A stretch of DNA of 12,278 nt from Gammaproteobacteria bacterium UBA1119 (GTDB lineage Bacteria > Pseudomonadota > Gammaproteobacteria > Pseudomonadales > Azotimanducaceae): contig DCBA01000113.1 in assembly GCA_002313255.1 (NCBI GenBank), positions 1 to 12,278 of the forward strand, in the 5' to 3' direction. The notes under the pieces were generated by a model that saw nothing but the letters and a program-made list of their open reading frames with translations, did no database searches and was not told where the DNA came from. This document shows positions 7,131 through 12,278 of this stretch, piece by piece (the first letter of the stretch is position 1; each line of letters begins with the position of its first letter). A program made the position numbers and the translations under genes.

Positions 7131-8305
7131 AGTGTCGCTTCCGTACCGAAAATCGATGAACTGACGGGCGTCACCATCGGTCCGGATGCGACGAGCGCAA
7201 CGTCCGCATCGTCGACTTGGTTCGTTGACTGACCTCGGATCTGTCGAACGGCTTCAATATTGAGACCGAGTCCGTGCATGTAACATTCCGCCAGGTTGCC
7301 TCCGCTGGTATTGGTTGGCAGTTTCCCAGACGGGGCGATGAGGTTGTCTTTGACAAAAAATTCGTTGCAGCCGTCCGGATCACAGAATTGATGTTCCACC
7401 ATGCTCATGAGCACGCCACCGGTAAAGTTTTCGTAGCACTGCAAGACGTCGACGTCCGCTGGTTTTACCTGTGCCATGTCGTAAAGCCTTGGTGCCACCG
7501 TTTTGAACGTCGATGAGGCGTAATCAGGCGTGTTGTGCACAGACGCACCGGCCCGGTAATGGGACCCCGACAACGCGCTTAAAATATAAGCCGGTTTATG
7601 AGGGAAATCTCGGGCCCGCTCTGCGGCGACCAGTACCATCGCAGCAGCCCCGTCATTCTCTAAACAACAGTCGAACAAATGAAAGGGTTCGACAATCCAA
7701 CGCGAATTATCATACTTTTCTTCATCCAGTGGTCGACCGTACATCACCGCCCGGGGATTATTTTGAGCATGATGGTATGACGCCAGCGAAATCGCTCTCA
7801 ACGCATTTTGTTCCACGCCGTGATCATGCATAAAACGCGTGACTTTCATGGCGAAACTCTGTGCAGGCGACATTAAACCGTAGGGGATAGTATGTGCCCC
7901 ATCACCCGCAATCACATCGCGCTGAGGACCTTGTCCGAATCGGCCGAATTGACCCTGGGCCAATGCCCGGAACACAACGACGCACTCGGCCATGCCCGTC
8001 GCAACGGCGGCGGCCGCATTGGCAATGGCTCCCGAGCCTCCTCCGCCACCACCACCCCACTGCATATTGGAAAATCGTAGATCGTCTATTCCCAGTGCCG
8101 CCGCTAGGTGTGAGGGGTCACTTCGATCATTCGAGAACGACGCAAAACCGTCGACTTGCTTTGGCGATATGCCGGCATCCTCGCAAGCGGCAAGAATCGC
8201 TTTTAAGGCAAGCTTGAACTCTGCGTCTGGCGCTTCGCCCCGCTTGTAGTACTGCGTTTCACCGAGTCCGACGACCGCAACCTTCCCTCGAACTGTTCGT
8301 GACAT
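7127..8305 (-). CDS. Thiolase-fold protein of the lipid-transfer/Ltp2 type, probable acyl-CoA retro-aldolase
   Basis: This 392-residue protein begins MSRTVRGKVAVVGLGETQY, a typical thiolase N-terminus. It shows no nucleophile loop of the VEAACASGG kind: at that place it reads WGGGGGGGSGA (83-93), without a cysteine. The C-terminal half has DVLQCYENFTGG (285-296), FCDPDGCNEF, LPTNTSGGNLAECYMHG (329-345) and NIEAVRQIRG. Tyr 291 and Tyr 342 sit where condensing thiolases have the NEAF and GHP residues. This pattern matches the DUF35-associated Ltp2 family, steroid side-chain-cleaving aldolases, and not acetoacetyl-CoA thiolase. The inferred reaction is carbon-carbon cleavage of a 3-hydroxyacyl-CoA; the substrate is unknown. 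The start at 8305 is supported by GGGGGGA just upstream. A same-frame start at 8386 would add 27 residues unlike the family. Confidence 0.88.
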   Translation of the reverse strand: MSRTVRGKVAVVGLGETQYYKRGEAPDAEFKLALKAILAACEDAGISPKQVDGFASFSNDRSDPSHLAAALGIDDLRFSNMQWGGGGGGGSGAIANAAAAVATGMAECVVVFRALAQGQFGRFGQGPQRDVIAGDGAHTIPYGLMSPAQSFAMKVTRFMHDHGVEQNALRAISLASYHHAQNNPRAVMYGRPLDEEKYDNSRWIVEPFHLFDCCLENDGAAAMVLVAAERARDFPHKPAYILSALSGSHYRAGASVHNTPDYASSTFKTVAPRLYDMAQVKPADVDVLQCYENFTGGVLMSMVEHQFCDPDGCNEFFVKDNLIAPSGKLPTNTSGGNLAECYMHGLGLNIEAVRQIRGQSTNQVDDADVALVASGPMVTPVSSSIFGTEATL

Positions 8306-8378
8306 AGATTCCCCCCAGCGACCCTCGACCATACAACAATTCAGGTTAGTATGTCCGGCTCGACAGGGAGAGACAGCC
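8306..8378. promoter_or_regulatory. Divergent intergenic region between the thiolase and MaoC genes
   Basis: These 73 bases must hold the promoters of both divergent genes. On the - strand a GGGGGGA (8310-8316) lies 5 bases before the thiolase ATG. On the + strand GGGAGA lies shortly before the MaoC ATG. A TAGTAT at 8347-8352, with TCGACC 16 bases upstream (8325-8330), could be a + strand promoter, but the match is modest. A shared control region would fit joint function of the two units. Confidence 0.35.
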
Positions 8379-9215
8379 ATGCCCATTAATCCAGATGCCG
8401 TCGGTGAAACCGGAGGCCCAGTGAAACGCAGTTGGAATTCAAAAGACGCCCTACTCTACGCCGTTGGCATAGGCGCGGGTACCAGCGATCTAGAATTCAC
8501 CACCGAGAACACGAACAACACGACACAACGTGTATTGCCCACCTTTGCCGTCATTATTGGCGGTGGTGGTGCCCCGATGAACAAGATTGGAAGTTTTAAT
8601 CCGATGTTAATGGTGCACGGGGAACAAGGCATCGAGCTCCTCGACGAGATTCCGCCGGACGGCGAGATAGAAAGCACCGGTCGTATTGCGGCAATCTGGG
8701 ACAAGGGGAATGCCGCCGTAATCGAAACGGAATCCGAAGCAGTTAGTGTGGCGACCGGAAAGCCTTTGCTCAAAACCCGTTCCATGCTGTTTTGCCGTGG
8801 TGAAGGCGGTTGGGGAGGCGATCGGGGACCCTCCGAGAAAGTCGCGTTTCCGGATGCTGAGCCAACTCACCAAGTGACCTATACCACGCGTGAAGACCAG
8901 GCTTTGACTTATCGACTTTCAGGTGACCGCAATCCGCTACATTCGGATCCTTCGTTTGCGACCATGGGTGGCTTCGATAAACCGATTTTGCATGGACTTT
9001 GCACGTATGGATTTACCGGTCGAGCCCTTCTAAGCGAACTGTGCGGCAACGACCCCTCGAAGTTTCGATCCATGAACGCTCGCTTCTCAAAACCCGTCAT
9101 ACCTGGGGATGCGCTAACGGTCTCCATTTGGGTCGATGGAACTACAGCGCTCTTCCGCACAACGAACCAGGATGGCGATGTGGTGATCGACCAGGGCGTC
9201 TGTACGTTCAATTAA
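8379..9215 (+). CDS. MaoC-type (hydratase 2) enoyl-CoA hydratase, double hotdog
   Basis: The 278-residue product matches the peroxisomal multifunctional-enzyme hydratase 2 domain: a first, degenerate hotdog (about 15-140) and a second with the hydratase 2 signature YRLSGDRNPLHSDPSFA (178-194). Asp 183, Asn 185 and His 188 are the expected catalytic residues, and GFDKPILHGLCTYGF follows. Enzymes of this class add water to a trans-2-enoyl-CoA to give (R)-3-hydroxyacyl-CoA. GGGAGA precedes the ATG at 8379. It is divergent from the thiolase/DUF35 pair. In steroid degradation a MaoC hydratase makes the 3-hydroxyacyl-CoA that an Ltp2-DUF35 aldolase then cleaves, so this gene probably supplies the neighbouring aldolase; that link is inferred. 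Its TAA overlaps the convergent amidase stop in the four bases TTAA. Confidence 0.92.
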   Translation: MPINPDAVGETGGPVKRSWNSKDALLYAVGIGAGTSDLEFTTENTNNTTQRVLPTFAVIIGGGGAPMNKIGSFNPMLMVHGEQGIELLDEIPPDGEIESTGRIAAIWDKGNAAVIETESEAVSVATGKPLLKTRSMLFCRGEGGWGGDRGPSEKVAFPDAEPTHQVTYTTREDQALTYRLSGDRNPLHSDPSFATMGGFDKPILHGLCTYGFTGRALLSELCGNDPSKFRSMNARFSKPVIPGDALTVSIWVDGTTALFRTTNQDGDVVIDQGVCTFN

Positions 9216-10606
9216 CCGAGATTGGGATGGTGATCGAAACCAATGGCTGATTCGATCACTGAACCGATCTCGATCAGACGGCGTTCGCCGAGGTACGGAC
9301 CGATCAGCTGAAAACTCCGAGGCAACCCCGACGTATTAAGATCGAGCGGTAGCGTCAGGGTCGGGTGACCCGAATAATCGAAAGGCGCCGTAAACGTCAG
9401 CATTGGCGCAGCATCTCCCCCATCGCCGGCATCCTGCCCCATCGAATCCACCCGTGGGGGACACATAGGCATGCATGGTGAAAGAACCACATCGACCGAC
9501 GAGAGAACGCTATCCAATTCGTGTCTGAATCGCTCACGCGCCCGTTCAAGACCAGCGTATTCAAGCGCCGTCGCCTTCTCAGAACCGTACTCAAGCAATC
9601 GGCGAAGTGATGGCCCGTATTCGCTCGCCTTGGACGGATAGGTCGATCGGTGGGCAAAGGCGCATTCGACGCTACACGTTACCATCCAACGTTCAATAAG
9701 TTCTTGCCGTTCGGGCAACGTTATTTCGACAATTTGTGCGCCCGTGTCACGACAATGTTCCACGGCTATCCGAGTCGATTCCTGAACGGACGTTTCGACC
9801 CCACCCTCGCAATAAGACCAATCAACCCCAACAACCGTATCGGTTAAATCCTGCGCACTCGGCGCCAGATAATTGGGGACCTCCGCTTTTAGGGATGTCG
9901 GATCATTCGGGTCAAAACCGGCAATCGCTTGGAGCATACGAGCCACATCTTCCACGGAGCGGGCCATGGGTCCAAAGTGATCCAGTGAATCCGCCAATGC
10001 GAACCCGCCGTATCGACTCACTCTGCCATATGTTGGCTTCATTCCAACCAAACCACAGCAGGCTGAAGGAAAACGGATACTACCTCCGGTATCTGTTCCA
10101 ATGGCCCCGTGTGCCATACCGGCTGCCACCGCTACTCCCGACCCCGATGAGGAAACCCCGGTCCAGTGGTCAACGTTCCATGGATTCTTTGGCGGCGTTA
10201 CTTCCGGATGATGCTCCGCGTACGCACCTTCCGTAAGTTTCACCTTACCGAGAGAAACCGCGCCTGCTTCATCGAGCCGTTGCACTACCGCGGCGTCTTT
10301 TTCCGGGCACCATTCGCGATGCATATACATGCCACCACTCGTCGGTATGCCCCGCGTCCATAGGAGATCCTTTAGGCCTATCGGCGCGCCATGCAGAACG
10401 CCGAGCGGCGCACCCTCGCGCTGACGCGCATCAAGTGCTTCAGCTTGCTGAATGGCTTGGTCAGCAGTCACCGTTACGTACGCGCCAAGCGCCGGTTCCA
10501 AATCTTCTATGCGTTGAAGCATCGCCTCGATGACGTTGACGACCCGAAGCTCACCACTTTTAGTTTTTCGGCAAATATCGGAAAGCGAGCTGTAGTGGAG
10601 GTCCAT
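9212..10606 (-). CDS. Amidase-signature family hydrolase
   Basis: This is a complete 464-residue AS enzyme. The Ser-cisSer-Lys triad is present: Lys 79 in GAPIGLKD, Ser 152 in GVSSSGSG, and the nucleophile Ser 176 in GTDTGGSIRFPSACCG. The distance of 24 residues between the two serines equals that in fatty-acid amide hydrolase. The sequence continues with GLVGMKPTYGRVSRYG and ends with the pocket segment PLDLNTSGLPRSFQLIG. It hydrolyses an amide bond of an unknown substrate. Because no GatB or GatC is adjacent, a role as the tRNA-amidotransferase GatA subunit is unlikely. The gene starts 9 bases after the stop of the FAD-dependent dehydrogenase, so the two are probably one operon. It converges on the MaoC gene with overlapping stop codons, which leaves no room for a terminator between them. 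Confidence 0.93.
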   Translation of the reverse strand: MDLHYSSLSDICRKTKSGELRVVNVIEAMLQRIEDLEPALGAYVTVTADQAIQQAEALDARQREGAPLGVLHGAPIGLKDLLWTRGIPTSGGMYMHREWCPEKDAAVVQRLDEAGAVSLGKVKLTEGAYAEHHPEVTPPKNPWNVDHWTGVSSSGSGVAVAAGMAHGAIGTDTGGSIRFPSACCGLVGMKPTYGRVSRYGGFALADSLDHFGPMARSVEDVARMLQAIAGFDPNDPTSLKAEVPNYLAPSAQDLTDTVVGVDWSYCEGGVETSVQESTRIAVEHCRDTGAQIVEITLPERQELIERWMVTCSVECAFAHRSTYPSKASEYGPSLRRLLEYGSEKATALEYAGLERARERFRHELDSVLSSVDVVLSPCMPMCPPRVDSMGQDAGDGGDAAPMLTFTAPFDYSGHPTLTLPLDLNTSGLPRSFQLIGPYLGERRLIEIGSVIESAIGFDHHPNLG

Positions 10607-10615
10607 CGTAGGCCT

Positions 10616-12004
10616 TCAGGCGGCACGAACGTCAAAGATCTTCCCGGGATTCAAAATTCCATTGGGATCGAGAGCCGATTTAAGCGAGCGCATCAGGCGG
10701 ACTTCTTCATCCGTTCGCGAAATATCCAAATAGCGTTTTTTCTCTAGCCCCACGCCGTGTTCGGCAGACACCGATCCACGAATCGAACGAAGCGGCTCGT
10801 AAACACAGCAATTTACCTCGTGATGCACTTGGCTATCGGTACCCGCCGAAATCGCAAAGTGAATGTTGCCATCCCCGATATGGCCGAACGTAAAATTTTG
10901 GTACTCCCCAAATGACTCAGCGAGACGACGGTTCACCTCGTCGACGTAATCACGCATTTTTGAGATACGCATGCTGACGTCATATATGAAAACCGGCTCG
11001 AAGCGATTGACCTGCTCAACGTCATCGCGCATGGCCCAAAGTTCGCGGCGCTGTGCTTCGTTCTCGGCCAATACCGCGTCTTGAACCAGCCCCGCTTCAA
11101 AAACCTCAGTAAGCGCCGATTCCAAGCGGGCGCGATCGGTTTCTGAGTCGCCGCCCATCGCTTCGATTAACACGTAATAGGGGTACGTTTGATCAAGCGG
11201 CGGTTTTTGTTGCGCCGGTTCTGTCGTGACCAAACAATAAAACTCATTCCACATCACCTCGAATGCCGACAGGGTTCCGCCGAGCTTCCCATCCATCACT
11301 TTCAGCAATTCTGGTAACTGCTCGAATTGGTCGACGGCGACGAGCAGGGTTTCCTGGCTACGTGGTTGTTCGCGTAATCTAAGGACGGCGCGCGTAACGA
11401 CGCCAAGGCTCCCCTCGGTACCTATAAAGAGTTGTTTTAGGTCGTATCCGGCATTGTTCTTGATCATCTCGTTCATCGACGAAACCACCGTACCGTCGGC
11501 AAGAACCGCTTCTAGACCAAGCACCATGTCCCGTGTCATGCCGTAGCGCAGCACTCGGTTGCCACCGGCATTGGTCGCGATATTTCCGCCGACGGTAGAA
11601 CTACCGCGCGCGCCAATATCCAACGGATACATGAGGCCCGAATTCTCCGCGACTTCCTGAACCGTCTGCAGAACGACGCCACTTTCCACAGTCATGGTCC
11701 GATCAACCACGTTTATTTCCTCAACCTGATTCATTCTTTCCAGCGATAGTGCAATATCCTCGGTTTCAGTAATCGCACTTTCGACCAGGCCGGTGAGGCC
11801 TCCATGGGGCACCACCGACTGACCTATGTCATTGCAAATTCGCAAGATGTCGCTGACTTGTTTCGTGTTTCTAGGACGTACGATTGCGGACGCTTTGATG
11901 CCATCACTCCGCCAAATGCCACTCGCTCTAGAATGAACATCATGGCCCGTGAGGACGCCGCCTGGCCCGGTAATGTTTTCCAACTGGGCTAGCAGATCAC
12001 CCAT
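10616..12004 (-). CDS. FAD-linked D-2-hydroxyacid dehydrogenase (D-lactate / D-2-hydroxyglutarate / GlcD type)
   Basis: The 462-residue flavoprotein has an N-terminal PCMH-type FAD domain (about 37-215) with VVPHGGLTGL (64-73), STVGGNIATNAGGN (136-149) and LFIGTEGSLGVVT (192-204). The C-terminal FAD-oxidase domain carries the metal-binding FGHIGDGNIHF (373-383) and SAEHGVG (413-419). It ends ALDPNGILNPGKIF, the usual end of this family. Such enzymes oxidise D-2-hydroxyacids to 2-oxoacids and pass electrons to a quinone, cytochrome or flavoprotein. D-lactate, D-2-hydroxyglutarate and glycolate cannot be told apart by eye. I chose the ATG at 12004 because GGGGAG lies 8 bases before it and the family starts close to the FAD domain. 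A GTG at 12085 would add 27 residues and lacks a ribosome binding site. It probably forms an operon with the amidase. Confidence 0.92.
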   Translation of the reverse strand: MGDLLAQLENITGPGGVLTGHDVHSRASGIWRSDGIKASAIVRPRNTKQVSDILRICNDIGQSVVPHGGLTGLVESAITETEDIALSLERMNQVEEINVVDRTMTVESGVVLQTVQEVAENSGLMYPLDIGARGSSTVGGNIATNAGGNRVLRYGMTRDMVLGLEAVLADGTVVSSMNEMIKNNAGYDLKQLFIGTEGSLGVVTRAVLRLREQPRSQETLLVAVDQFEQLPELLKVMDGKLGGTLSAFEVMWNEFYCLVTTEPAQQKPPLDQTYPYYVLIEAMGGDSETDRARLESALTEVFEAGLVQDAVLAENEAQRRELWAMRDDVEQVNRFEPVFIYDVSMRISKMRDYVDEVNRRLAESFGEYQNFTFGHIGDGNIHFAISAGTDSQVHHEVNCCVYEPLRSIRGSVSAEHGVGLEKKRYLDISRTDEEVRLMRSLKSALDPNGILNPGKIFDVRAA

Positions 12005-12012
12005 ACGGTCTT

Positions 12013-12018
12013 CTCCCC
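12013..12018 (-). promoter_or_regulatory. Ribosome binding site supporting the 12004 start of the FAD-linked dehydrogenase
   Basis: Read on the - strand, GGGGAG is followed by 8 bases and the ATG at 12004. The alternative GTG at 12085 has no comparable purine run upstream. Confidence 0.5.
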
Positions 12019-12175
12019 ACGCCAATTCATCACGTACACACTCTACTACAGTGCAAAGCTTTGTCTCTGGACCCTCCCTTGACACTCATCGCCGGCCGAA
12101 AAGCGCCAAGGCCCCGATTCGAACACTTTTCACCGACTGTTCCTCAGACGAAATTCCTTATTCTTTTTGTCTACC

Positions 12176-12181
12176 TATAAT
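12176..12181 (+). promoter_or_regulatory. Possible promoter -10 box (TATAAT) reading rightward
   Basis: A perfect TATAAT stands in an AT-rich patch (about 12150-12181), with no good -35 (TTCCTT at 12154-12159 is poor). A small inverted repeat, GGATC at 12188-12192 and GATCC at 12198-12202, follows at about the expected transcription start and could be an operator. It would drive the possible gene starting at 12241. The rest of 12090-12240 shows nothing else I can name; the - strand promoter of the dehydrogenase must also lie here. Confidence 0.35.
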
Positions 12182-12240
12182 GCTCGGGGATCGATATGAT
12201 CCGTGGAAAAGTCAACTCGGATACCAGACGAGCGGAGACC

Positions 12241-12278
12241 ATGCACAAACGTAGAGGGCTAATTCCTCTAGCGAGCCT
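12241..12278 (+). CDS. Possible start of an unidentified gene, cut by the window edge
   Basis: An ATG at 12241 opens a frame that stays open to the end of the window (12 full codons, MHKRRGLIPLAS). It is preceded by GGAG, though the spacing of 3 bases is short, and lies about 60 bases after a perfect TATAAT. The basic start followed by hydrophobic residues could be the beginning of a signal peptide. This is too little to assign a family, and chance is possible. Confidence 0.35.
   Translation, partial: MHKRRGLIPLAS

Noticed and set aside
7127..8305. Calling the thiolase an acetoacetyl-CoA thiolase supplying the mevalonate pathway.
   Set aside because: It has no nucleophilic cysteine and its C-terminal motifs match the DUF35-associated Ltp2 family.
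8306..8386. Upstream 27-codon extension of the thiolase, overlapping the MaoC start.
   Set aside because: The family starts at the MSRTVRGKVAVVG segment, and a GGGGGGA ribosome site lies directly before 8305. The extension looks like translated intergenic DNA.
9736..10236. 166-codon open frame on the + strand.
   Set aside because: It lies entirely antisense to the well-supported amidase, and its translation is Pro/Arg-rich low-information sequence without a motif.
9212..10606. Glutamyl-tRNA amidotransferase subunit A (GatA).
   Set aside because: GatA shares the AS fold, but there is no GatB/GatC next to it and the neighbour is a dehydrogenase, so a general amidase is the safer call.
12005..12085. 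N-terminal extension of the FAD-linked dehydrogenase from a GTG at 12085.
   Set aside because: There is no ribosome binding site before the GTG. The ATG at 12004 has GGGGAG at good spacing and gives a normal family length.

Overview
The window is a dense, ordinary-looking bacterial chromosome segment of moderate-to-high GC, with almost no non-coding space. Start codons include ATG and GTG, and many genes overlap. Protein families (class II HMG-CoA reductase, exonuclease III, MaoC hydratase, DUF35/thiolase pair, amidase-signature enzymes, FAD-linked D-2-hydroxyacid dehydrogenase) suggest a free-living Gram-negative bacterium, probably a proteobacterium and perhaps a gammaproteobacterium. That placement is inferred from the gene repertoire and cannot be settled by reading alone.

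Left block, + strand (1-5838): the 3' end of an amidase gene runs by a 4-base overlap into a compact lower mevalonate cassette: diphosphomevalonate decarboxylase (mvaD), phosphomevalonate kinase (mvaK2), and one long gene whose product joins a complete class II HMG-CoA reductase to a complete mevalonate kinase. Every junction in this run overlaps (4, 20 and 26 bases). Together these proteins can convert HMG-CoA to isopentenyl diphosphate: HMG-CoA to mevalonate to mevalonate 5-phosphate by the fusion protein, then to the diphosphate (mvaK2), then to IPP (mvaD). HMG-CoA synthase and IPP isomerase are not in the window. A zinc-type alcohol dehydrogenase without the structural-zinc cysteine lobe follows 80 bases downstream, and then exonuclease III (5901-6674).

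Middle block (6696-9215): on the - strand, a thiolase-fold protein and a DUF35 (zinc ribbon + OB-fold) protein overlap by 4 bases. They are divergent from a + strand double-hotdog MaoC-type enoyl-CoA hydratase, 73 bases away. The thiolase lacks the nucleophilic cysteine and has tyrosines at two active-site positions. This resembles Ltp2-type retro-aldolases, which cleave a hydratase product together with a DUF35 partner. The set therefore reads best as a hydratase/aldolase acyl-CoA side-chain-cleaving module, not a condensing thiolase for the mevalonate route.

Right block, - strand (9212-12004): an FAD-dependent D-2-hydroxyacid dehydrogenase followed 9 bases later by a complete amidase-signature hydrolase, probably one operon. 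At the extreme right edge there is a perfect TATAAT and a possible divergent + strand gene start.

I saw no mobile element, CRISPR array, tRNA or rRNA. The most notable item is the HMG-CoA reductase-mevalonate kinase fusion; next is the split hydratase/DUF35/aldolase module.
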